A DNA stretch of 33,012 nucleotides. It comes from Hymenochaete sp. R1 (taxonomy: Eukaryota; Basidiomycota; Agaricomycetes; Hymenochaetales; Hymenochaetaceae). The notes beneath the pieces were generated by a model. It was not told the origin of the DNA and searched no databases. It worked only from the letters and a program-made list of their open reading frames with translations. Shown in pieces: positions 1-11,000 of the stretch; positions within the stretch are counted from its first letter, which is position 1; each line of letters opens with the position of its first letter. Where the stretch lies: contig JAFREE010000209.1 of the NCBI GenBank assembly GCA_019400425.1, forward strand, positions 1 to 33,012, given 5' to 3'. The position numbers and the translations under genes are program-made.

Positions 1-27
1 GATCTTGAAGATATATCTATGTTATGG

Positions 28-1082
28 TCAGCTCAGGTTCGCTTCAAAAAGAGTAGTTTCCTCACCGTTCCACCACCTAGAAAATGTTCGCTCTCAGCGC
101 ATATAGTCTTGATATTGCGAAGATGAACATACCTTGCAACATTGGACCTGCTAGTCAAAGCATCCACACCGAGATTCTGAACAATCCTCTCTTTAATGTC
201 GAGAATAATCATATGAAAGTCAATGTAACTGTACCTCAGTGATCATAGTTCCGTATGGAAGGTGGAAAAGGTCAGCCAAAGTGACGGACTAGCAAAGATT
301 TGAGAATCTTTATAATATGCCAGTGGGACCGAATTTTGTCCTACATCACCGTCCTACATCACCGGCCAAGTATTTGCGCTTGCTGAGAATCTTATCGTAC
401 GCATCCAATTTCGCATTTAGTGTCTGTGTAAGCTCAGCGACTCGACTCTCGTCGGTGCTTCCGCCTCTCATACTGGACAAGCAAACCGCTCAGAGCCAGA
501 TCAATAACGATTTCGATGCGAATGGGTCAAAGTTGTTCTACTCGACACTCGCAGCTTCTTCGAAGCGAGCTACGGCTTGGAAATCTGCTTGAGAAGGGAT
601 GAGCCCCTGCGTCCCTTGCGGCGCATACTTCGTAGCGATATAGCGTGCAATCGCACGAGACTCGTAAATGGTGAGGTCACCATCCTATAGTAGAAGCGGA
701 AGCATAGTCGGTCTTGTATGATATCATGGCTATGTACAGACAGCTTACCTTCAAGACCGGTACTTGCCCAAACGGCTGCAATTCAGCGACATACTGCTCA
801 TTCTTATGTTCACCTTTTGCAAGGTCAATGGGAATGAGCTGACCGATATGGTACGCCCTTCTCTTTCAGCACTGTAGCTACACGCCTTGTGCACGTAGAG
901 ACAGGAGACCCGTACAAAAGCAAAGTTGTGTTGCTCATACCGATATTTTCTTTGGCAAGGTAGTGATTGAATGCCGGAGAGAGTACAGAAGTGAGGTAGT
1001 TGAGGAGGAATGCAAGACCTAGAACCTTGAGCGCATTCACAAAGAACTTGAAAGACGAAGGCGCAACAGGAGCTGGAGCCAT
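28..1082 (-). pseudogene. Glutathione S-transferase, disrupted copy
   Basis: Fragments of a fungal GST are readable in order on the minus strand. The thioredoxin-fold N-terminus starts at an ATG at 938 (MSNTTLLLYGSP, then CTRRVATVLKEKGVPY). Next come LIPIDLAKGEHKN and FGQVPVLK (donor at 748), DGDLTIYESRAIARYI (from 684), an alpha-helical domain piece (AELTQTLNAKLDAYDKIL, YLAGD), TLADLFHLPYG (288-235), and short end exons 176-133 and 76-28. Several breaks are visible. The frame shifts at about 842-848, between VPY and LIPID, and removing four bases would rejoin the motif. A TAG at 538-540 falls inside ASVE/NNFDPFAS, and a TGA lies at 490-492. A 13-bp tandem duplication at 338-363 copies a splice donor. 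An upstream in-frame ATG at 1082 adds a hydrophobic stretch (KFFVNALKVLGLAFLLNYL), which may not belong to the gene. Family function is glutathione conjugation; this copy looks inactive unless the breaks are sequencing errors. Confidence 0.78.
338..363. repeat. 13-bp perfect tandem duplication
   Basis: The unit GTCCTACATCACC occurs twice head to tail (338-350 and 351-363). On the minus strand it is the exon-intron junction GGTGAT/GTAGGAC of the GST remnant, so the duplication supplies two candidate donors 13 nt apart. Using the inner one shifts the frame. Confidence 0.9.
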
Positions 1083-1290
1083 TATATGTCTCGACCTTTA
1101 AGCTCAGGTATAACTTGACTCGCAAGGGTGTTGATCAATAGCGTCATCGTAGCACTTTTGAAAGAAAGCGTCAGTATTCGTCGCCGTAGCGGCCGGGGGC
1201 TCGTTCCCACCGCGGTGGGACGATGAGAACGCGTCGGTCGGATAATAGATGGCGCGCATCTCAGCTCGGGCTTCTTCCACTCATGCACTC

Positions 1291-1831
1291 ATGACTGACC
1301 AGTCATTCCCAGACCCTGTCTTCGAATCTCTTCTCGACAAGCTCGTACATACACTCGAAATAACACAGAGTTCCCAGTCGACGCTCAACCCACAAACACG
1401 GCAAGCTATCTTCCAGGCGGTGGGTTTCTAATTCTCCACCCCACTAAAAGAATCCTGCATTCATGAATTGCTTAAACCCGCGATCCTCCCGGCAATTCCC
1501 ATGCCATCTCAATTTAATCCTCTGGAATGACGGACGCGCTTCTAAGACGTCGTCATTTAGGGAAAGCCTCGCAAAGGCCAAGGACCTTGCGAACACGCTG
1601 CCCGGCGGTGAAATGCGTATTGAAGAGCAAGAGGAAGTCATTGAGATGTTGGAGCGGATTCGCGACCAAAAACGGTTTGTATATAATGATCTTGGTACTT
1701 TCTGTGAGTCTGATTCTGTCTGCAGTACCCAATTGGCCAAGTTTCAAGCAGAGACACTGACAGCAGCTGGTCCTGCTGCAGAAGAGGCTGAGATGGAGGT
1801 TGACTCGACGGCATCTTCGCCTCACCAATGA
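1291..1831 (+). CDS. MED9: Mediator of RNA polymerase II subunit 9 (Med9-like)
   Basis: Proposed exons are 1291-1419, 1547-1674 and 1726-1831, giving 120 residues. Introns are GTGGGT...TAAG (127 nt) and GTTTGT...CAG (51 nt), and phases agree. The spliced protein starts with helical VFESLLDKLVHTLEI, runs through QAIFQATSSFRESLAKAKDL, and has the Med9-type core LPGGEMRIEEQEEVIEMLER followed by RDQKRTQLAKFQAETL. A short acidic tail, EEAEMEVDS, follows. Med9 is a small coiled-coil subunit of the Mediator middle module, which links regulators to RNA polymerase II in the nucleus. The first ATG at 1291 fits best; an in-frame ATG at 1249 would add 14 residues. The second intron is a multiple of three and has no stop, so an unspliced reading would insert 17 residues. 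The gene is divergent from the GST remnant. The assignment rests on the LPGG-x-EEQ core; alternatives are poorly supported. Confidence 0.8.
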
Positions 1832-2041
1832 CAGGGCTAGGAAACCTGGGAATCTGGCCCGCTCTACAAAAAATGTTCATACTGAACGATGTATTGTATT
1901 AATGTAATAAGGAGTTCCATATATTTCGTTCAAAATCGACTACGTCTACTGTTCAACACTGAATCGTGGTATAAGATCATGAAAAGGCATCAAAATGGTA
2001 TAAAACATTAGAGTCCAAATGAAAAAGAATCATACGGCTGT

Positions 2042-5000
2042 CTAACCATCGGCAGTCAGGCAAACAGCGCGCATAGCTACAAGTTGTCCATCCGCTTGGT
2101 TGAAGGGAAGCTTCACGGTGAACAACACATCACTGCGGTCGTCGTTGAGATAGACGGGTAAGGTGACCAAGTCTGCAGTCGAAATGTTCTCTGTGTCTAC
2201 TTGCACCCAGCGAACTTGTGATGGGTTGAGTCTGACGCTCTCTCCATCATTCAGAACGAGTTGCCCCGAAGACCAGGAGGCACCCTCCAGAACAAGACCT
2301 ACGAAATTATGAGTCAAACTTCGATGGAAAAAAGTCGAACATATCTTACCATCGACAATGAAGGCGCTCGGGTCATTGACTCGCTCAATATCAAGCTGCA
2401 GATCCAAAGTTTCCAAACTCCACCTCTTCCTGTGCGCAACAGCTTGTCGCGTAGCCGTTACATATGCCTCTGGGAAGAACAAGCCACCGAGCCAAACTTC
2501 TACGTTATTTAGGGAGTCTAGTTCCGCGATGTGGTTCAGTTGAGCAAGGCGTCTCGCGAGATTGGGTATCCATTCAGTAACAGATGTCGTCTTTTTCACT
2601 TTGTAACGAAGCCAGTGTGGCGGAATGGTGCCTTTCATAAGATGACTCAAGAGACTGCGAAGGTGGTTCGTCTGCTTAAGCGTGCCCTCGCAAACTTTGA
2701 TAACATCCGCGAGATCCCGGCGGACTTGACCAAGGAGCTTGCGACCAATTTCGCCTTCACGCACGAAGAGGCGGCTTAGGGGGTCTTGACTATCTGAGGA
2801 CGATTTTGAGAGCGTTCGGAAGGACTATGGTAGCCTTTAGTACATCAATCAAACAATAACAGAGTCCGCTTACCTCTGGCAAGGCACCAAGCCATTCACG
2901 GCAGCGCTCGAGCAACGTGCGCATCCAGACGGGCTGCTCTACTGTCTGACTCTTCGCAGGTCCCGTCGGCTTGATATCCTCATCAGTATCATCCGCCAGG
3001 CTCCTCATCTTCCTCAGCTTCCCGAGAAGTTCGTTACCTGTATCGCATGTTCATCATTCACGACAAAGTCTTGAGAAAGTGGGCTTACTTTGAGCAATAG
3101 CAATGACCTTTTCGGCCGAAGGAGGCAGACTTAACCAAGTCGGCGGCTCACGGTCAGGAAGATCCTGGACCCATGACAAGAAGTGGTCCAACTTTGTACC
3201 CTCTGGTACTGTCAGCATGGACTGACCATTTGCACGAGGAACGAGGTCGAAGTCTAGATTGTACGCGTGCGGAGTGAACAGCGAGTCGACAAAGGTGTCG
3301 AGCAATTTCTGGTCGAAGTCGCTGTCCACTCTGCCTCCATAAACTGATTGCTTGACGAGTGTCCGCACAGCGTCCCAAGGAATTGAAACTGGATCGATGT
3401 TTGCTCGGCCTTTAGCGACGGTGTTCAACCATGTGTCGATGGTACCAAACGCGGCATTCATGTCCGAATCATTGAAATCGTACTTCTTGCTCCAGCCAAG
3501 AGGCGCATAGCGCAGACGTTCCTGCACCACGGCATGGAACCAAGCCAATAGGAAGTATAAACGCGATTTCTCCACAGGACCTTGTGAAAGGCGTCCATGA
3601 GGAATACCACGAAGGGAGTCCAAAAGATTAGCCTTGATACCCGGAGGAGGTTCATTCATGAGGATCCGAGATTGGCGAAGGATATTGACCGGGATCACGG
3701 GGTTGGCCTCCATTGTCAGGAAAAGTCGGAAGTTGCGGTGAGGGTTGAGAGTCTGCAATTTCTTCTCTAACTGACCTAACCATGACGGTGCCAGGTGAAC
3801 ATTCTTCAGAAGCACCCATGTTCCTTGTCTTGCAGCTACTGCTATGGCTTGATCAGCCAACGAGAAACCTTCCTGTGAACCCATTGCGACGGGAGAGCAT
3901 TTAACGCCGGCATTCTGCACCAAACTTTCGACACGGTAGCTTGCATCATACCCGGTGACTGAGACAAGAGCCAACGGTGTCGTGGGCGGCACCTCCTTTG
4001 CAACCATATCAGATAAATTGTAATCAGATTCTGCTGAAAGGTCTTTTTCGAATGCAAGACGGAGGAACGTCCCCATGGACTGAACAAGGCGTTCTGGACG
4101 GAAACACTTGATCAACAACACACCGCGGAGGGCCTGCATTATAGCTAATCAAACAAAAGTTAGTACAAAATATCAGCAACGGAAGGTTGACGAAAAAAAA
4201 AACTTACGAGATGCTGGCTCCCACGGAGATGGAGTTTGCTTTTCTGGTTCCGGAGCATTGAGGAACGGTATCCAATCATCTTGTTGATTCTTGACATGTT
4301 CATGTACAGCTGTGAACATGGGATTCTTGGCAAAGCTTGTGAGGCGTCCCTGCTGCTCTGGCGAAAGAATTGATAACTCTGAATCGGTGCCTGCAGTCAC
4401 CAGAGCACCCTCGCCACTCTCCAACAAGAACTCGTACTCATCTGTCAAATCCTCGGTATTCCTGAGCTTAGTTTGCGCCAGAAGCATGGCAAGAGTGACA
4501 TGGTCCTGGTGGAGGAGAGCTCTCGCAGTGCGTTTGTACACCACAAGGAAAAGATCATCAAACAATATTTGCCGCCTTCGAATGTGGTCGGAAACACCCT
4601 GCAAGTTCGGGTTGTGGTGGAGGACGTAGTCAAATATGTCGAGGAAGAATGACAAAGAAAACTGGTAGAAATGGTTGATGAGGTTCAGTTGCTCGAGAAC
4701 GAAGAACACAGCGCTACAAGCTTGCGCAAGCGGCAGGTACTCTGCTGTGACCTGCTCGACTTCGCGCATGACAACATCAGTCTCTTCGACTTTGGCAGTG
4801 ATTTCTGCAGCTTCCTTTTTCAACGTCTCCAAAGTGTTGATAACCTTGTCATCGTCCAGGATGTTCCCAGTCGATTCGTTGAGGGCCTGGAGAAGGAGTT
4901 TCTCAAGGGTACGCAGGCGAATTCGGAATTCGCCCTGGACCTTCATGAGATCCGTGCGTTTGCGTTCGGTGTCAGGACGTTCGACTTTGAGCACTTGGTC

Positions 5001-8000
5001 GAGAGTTTGACTCTGCAAGCTGCTGCGAGTCATCGTGAAGTTGACGAAGGTTACTCGACTGCAGATATCCGGAGAGAATTCGACTGAGGGATCCCTGGTG
5101 GAAAGGAACATCGTGAACGAGGGCGAAAAGTCTATATCCTGGCTGCCAAGGCGGATAAGGACACGACCACCAGTCCTACGGATTTCCTTGTTTAGAACGG
5201 CATTGATGATTGGATCCAAGTGGTCGACATCCTGGATAAGCAACGGGTTCCCAAACCGCAATGCACTTTCTAGGACCTTGAGGAAAGCATCGTCAAGGAA
5301 GCTGGTAACAGTGATTTTCCTGTCTTTGTACTCATTCATGAGGAATGAGGTAGCTTGTCCCGTGGGGTCGATAATAAGAGGATAACGGTTGAAGCGTTTG
5401 AGCATGATGGCATTCTCAGTACACAAGCTGTCGGCGGGAAGAGACTTCGACTGCCAGCTAAGACGTTCGTCCGCCGTGGAGAGGTATTCAGGGAAGGACA
5501 GCTCGGCTTTGAACTTGATGTTTGCGTCACCGAGATGTTGCGACCATTCGTGCCACATAGTCTCGCGATAATGTTGGTCGAAGAATCCTCCGTATGCTAA
5601 GAATGCAGCCGAAAGAAGGACATCACCAACAATGGTACTCATTTCGTCATCGAACGTCTGGCTTCCTGCCTCCCATCGAGACTTCTCGGACGACAAACTG
5701 TCGAGCATGCGCATGCTGCGATCGACCTTGTTCTCAACCCTTTCCATCTCTGCCTTGATAGACTGCGTCTCGCTGATCAGCAAAGCATATTCATCCTTAT
5801 AGGTGCGAATGCTAGCTTCTAGTTCCTTGATCATTTTGATGATGGTATCTGCTTGCTTCTTCGTATCCTCCGCTTGATCCTCAAGAGATTGAACCTCGTT
5901 TCGCAACGGCTCTACTTTATCCAAGATTTCTGAGAATCGAACCTGAGCTAACACCCACTTCACGAGCGGACCACAGGCTTTACTCGCTCTGTTGACAGAT
6001 TCGAAGTTATAGGACGGACGTGAGAGGTATTCGCGTTTCATCAGATCCCGAAGAGGCTTTGTCATCGAAGCGTTCGTGTCGAAATTAACGATTCTCAGAA
6101 TGAAATCATCACGACGAATGATACCTTGCACCGTTCGCCAACTGTCTATCTTGTGTCCCAAAATTGTGCAAACGGACTCCATTGTACTCTTGACAGCTTC
6201 CGGAGGATTTGCCATGGTTCGAACTTCTTGGAGGTGCTGCCGCTTGATGCTACTGACGGCAGCTTGAGCATCCAGTACGGCGGGTTCGGCATCAGCAAGA
6301 TCAGCCATGACGATGCTCTTCCTCTCCTCGATACGTTTGTCTTGCACGACGAGAGCCGCCTGGATCTCAATGGAAGCAGCTTTCTTCTGCTCTGCCTCTT
6401 GCTGATCGGATACCATGCGCTGGAGCTTTTCATTTGCTTCAGCATTCTTTGCTTCCAGTTGTCTCCGTTTGATAGCCAGACTCTTGCGGAGTTCTTCGAC
6501 CTGTGTGACGGTGTCTTTGAGCTTATCGAGGCCAACGTGCAAATGACGCTGCTGTTCTTCGAGTTCATCTCGCTTTTCGTTGTAAAGCCGAACGTATTGC
6601 TGGATGCTAAAGTAAAACCGGGTGAGCGAGAGCACATCGAGCAAGAAACAACACTTACAAATCCAAGTAATGTCTCGGTGTTACATAGTTGTACCGCCCT
6701 TGGCGTCTGCTCAACTTGCGATTGATCTGATACAACGACTGATGAATGAATACAAGTGCATTAACGACCGCTTCGCGATGCGATGGTGGCATTGATAGAT
6801 TTCGGTACGCGATTGGGAAGAACTCTGAAGGCTTGTAGGAAGGCAGTTCAAGATCCAGGATGTGAGTGAGCTCTGAGCCGACTTGGTAAAAGGCCTGATC
6901 GGGCCAGTCTCCGAACCAATCGAGTACGCAACGATTGAAGAGCGCAGGTGAGGTGGCTGCCCTTGAAGCGAGGCCATTCTCAGGCGGGTTCATGGTGAAT
7001 ACAACGTGCAGATTCTTCGCCACTTGCTGCGTAAACCACTTGTAAAGCTCTTCATGAGAGTCAAGCATGAGCCCATCGCGTTGCGACCCTTCTTTGCAGG
7101 CAGTCATTAAGGCAGAATGCTCATCGCCTTCGAAGAGACCCGGAACCTCTGCATTTGCGAGTAGGGTGTTCATCCTCTCCAAGAAACCGGAGTCCAAAAC
7201 GTTCGACTCATCCATGATGAAGCATATTTTCTCGCCCTTGCAGCCAGCTCTACGCAGGACCGTCCGGAGGTCTTCATCGAAGTCCTCACCAGTGTACTTG
7301 TTGGAGACCTTGATTTGGAAAATACTGAGACCGTTCATCCATGCAACGAAGCGTGAAAGGGTGGTCTTGATTGCAAGTCAGGATTCAGAATCCATAACGA
7401 AGGGTATATAGAACGTACCTTTCCACTACCACTCACACCAATCAACAACAAATGACCCTGAATCTGCCTGAAGACCCGATCAATCCTCAGGACATGGTCA
7501 AGCACGTCGTTGAAGAGAACAAGTTGGACGTCAAGCTCTTCTTCATGGAAAACCTTGAGACGAGCTTTGATGTACTCGCGCAGCACTTCACGATCAACTG
7601 ATACGTAGTTCTTCGAAGTCCAATTCGAGAAGAGGACAGGTCTCACTAGCGCTTCTTCATGATTAATCGTTGGGAAATGCTCCATAGCGGTTGAGTCGAT
7701 ATTCTCGTCCGTCCATTGTTTCTCGTTTTCTGCTACCAACCTGTCCTGGAAAAGTCGGAGCGCTTCATGGGCCCAGACGCGAACGAGCCCCTCAACGGAG
7801 AGGGTTTCGAGAGGCTTAATCGCTTCATAGATACCGCGAACCCAACGCGTGAGCTCACGAGGACTGTAGATGTAATGAGCCTGTATGTCAGAAGTGAAGC
7901 GCCTCTGAGATGCCAGGTAGAACGAGACCATGGAATCTGTGAGTGGCTCCGAATATGCGCGGAGCGTTGGCACGACCTTCAGCATGGCACGGTTGTACGT

Positions 8001-11000
8001 TCCATAGATCTGCTTCAAAGAGATCTCGCCTGGATAATCAACCATGACCAGGGGAGCATGTCGCAAAAACCTATGGGAAAGAGGGACACGACCGGGATCC
8101 GTCGGAGGGTTGCAAGCGCCGACGAACTGGATTCTCTCCAGTCGAACCCATGCCATATCTGATGTCCGGTAGTAACCGCCGCACTCAACTAGTTGACGAA
8201 GGAACGAAATGACCCTCTGCGTCCCATACTTGTCCGTTGCAGGCAGGTTGATTTCATCGCAGAAGACAACCAACCAACGTCCGATCTGAACCGGCGAAAG
8301 CATGACTCCGTTCGGCGTTTTCTTGTACTCGCAGTACTGTTCGAATGTCTTCAAGATTAATTCCGGAGTAGTAGCACTGGAGAAGTTAAGGCCGACGACC
8401 TCCATATCGGGAAGCTTGCGCAGTGCACTGAACAAAGTCATCGTCTTTCCAGATCCAGGAGGGCCACAAAGCATTAACGGCTTGTGTTCAGATAACCACG
8501 AGTAAAGGACCTCCTCGTGACGGACGGTGTCGATCGTTGGAACAACTACGTCTGAAGCTGTCACCGCATGTGCTTCGATTTCGATAGATGGGACGCGAGA
8601 TGACCATGAGATCCAGTCGCCTGTCGCAACTTGGACATCATAATCGATGAGTGAGCTTCCTGGAGTGAGCAGTGGCAGATCAACGCCAGTCTGGCCTTTC
8701 AGGTAATCACCCAACTCCGCCCGCAGATCCAATTTTGCGTCTCCAGAGAAGGCCCAGATCATATTCACCAGCAGTCGCTTAGTGACATATTGTTCAACTT
8801 TCTCGTGATTGAGCGGGAAGTCGGAATGCTGAATGTTGTACTCCACAACATTTCGCGCTGTCTTATTGAGGAGCGAGAAGAGAGTATTGAGAGCCCTCGT
8901 AACCGTGAAATCCATGATGTGATCCATAGATTCGGCATACGACAATGCAGCTTCAATGATGCCACCTTCTGCGAAGTACTCATCCAAAATACAAGCAATT
9001 TGCTTCTGGGTGCGGAGATTCGGAGAGTCCGGCGAATCAGAAGGAACGGCCTCCGACCTTCTCGAGGCTGCGGCTTCGAAGGAATCATCCTCGTCAGCGT
9101 CGAGAGGGACACTTGAAAGCGTGTCCAGGTAGTGACGGTAGACCATACTTGGCTCAACAACATCTTCACTAAACCAAATCATACCGCAACGACTGACTGT
9201 TGCAAGTGTTGCATACTTCAAATGCTCGACCTCGAACATGATACGCACGTTTGGAGGAAGGTTGAGTCGTTCGCCATTAGGAAGGGTCAAAAGCTTGTTG
9301 TCGTCAAGAACACTGTTCAAGTTCTCAACCCATTCAGGGTCGACATCACCGTCAAAAATAATCCAATGCCGTTTGCCACTTTCACCGCGAACGTCGTCCA
9401 CGATTTTTCGAAGGATGTGCGTGAAGAGACCATCATTCCATTCACGGGTCGTCGGATCCAATGTCCCGTATAATGCCTCTTTGTGGATAGCCTTTGGATC
9501 GATAACATAGGCGACTCCTTCGGTCCCGTCGAGGCGCTCGAGAGCTGCTAGAAGAACCCTCCAGGCGTTGGTCTTTCCAGTTCCAGACGATCCTACCATC
9601 ATCAGACCATGCTGGATCTTCTGAATTTGGTAGAGCTGCAGAATCTTTGCTATCCACTTTTCCCCTGCGACTAAACGGCGCTCTGCGCAGACTTCCAGTA
9701 TCTTCTCTCTCAGAGCTTCGAGATCAACAGGGAAGTAGTCGACACCAGGGAACACATCCGCCAAAAGACTAAAGGCGAATGAATATAAATCATCTGTATT
9801 GAATTAGAGCGACATCGATGCTTACCTTGTAAGAAGGGGAACGTCGTCTGCGACAAGCTTTGGAACGATTGTCTCTGTGACACTCTGGATGAGGATGACC
9901 TGTTCGGAGATAGAGTCCGACAAAGATACAGCGTCCTCTTCACTCGAACGAGCATTCTGTAGTCGCTCTCGCTTCAAAATACCGGCGCTGGCTAATACCG
10001 CCTTCAAAGCTCGGAGACCGAAATCGTAATGAGGCTGAGGAGAAAGTTGCTCGTCACAGAGATTGAAGAAGGGGACAATCTTTGACGCGAGCGTCTCCGC
10101 CGTTCTGAAACCTTGCGAGAATAACATGACTTGCGCGATGAGTTCGCGATCCGGACGTGTCATAGCCATGGGCCTGAAAAGCTTCGTCAAGTTGGGAGGA
10201 AGAGCTGTACGGCCTGCATAACCAGGATTCGTTGTGATAAAGATACCGATGTTAGGGTTGATCCTGAGGTTCTTCCCCACTATCTCGATCTCTGTCTGAG
10301 GGTTCTTGACCAAGGAAGCAAGACCTTGCTGGATGGTCTGCACCTGCTGCGACACTGCACTGAGAATACGCTCCTCGAGCCGGTTGAACTCATCGAAACA
10401 CCCCCACGCGCCCACCTGACACAGACCGACAAAGATACGGCCCATGGCTTGGAAGTCGAACGTTTCGTCACAGCAAAACACCAATACGAATCGACCCAAC
10501 TGCACACCGAGAGCCTTGACAGACTCCGTCTTACCCGTTCCAGCAGGACCAAATGGAGATCCTCCGAGTTGGCTATCAAGGGCCTGAGTCAAAGTGAGGT
10601 AACACCTATCTGTCAATGGTGTCTGGACGAGCCGATCCGGTACTCCAAGGTATTCCCATCCATATGGGAACTGAGCATTGGCGACCCTGATCGCGAGTCG
10701 ATCCAAGGGGTTCTCAACCGTACGGTCCAGGTAGAAACGCATTTGGTACAACCAAGTGAACGACTTGCCGTCCTTGACATCCTGCTGGATCAACGACCGA
10801 ATCACATCACGCTCATGGACAAGCTCTGTAATGAGATGCTCGCACTTGCGGCGAGTAATAACGTTGAGGTCGGTCAATACGACATCCGCGAGCAAGTCAA
10901 GGCCTCTCCTGACCGTCTCGAGAGGTTCTTCTGGGATCTGACCCGCTTCCAAGCACCCATCCACGGAAGCCGTCCACGCGACTTGAACAGCGAGCGAGAC

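Noticed and set aside
1420..1450. A 31-nt intron in MED9 (GTGGGT...AAAAG)
   Set aside because: It is shorter than any other intron here and gives a 32-residue insert unlike the family; the 127-nt intron gives a direct Q-A/T-S-S join.
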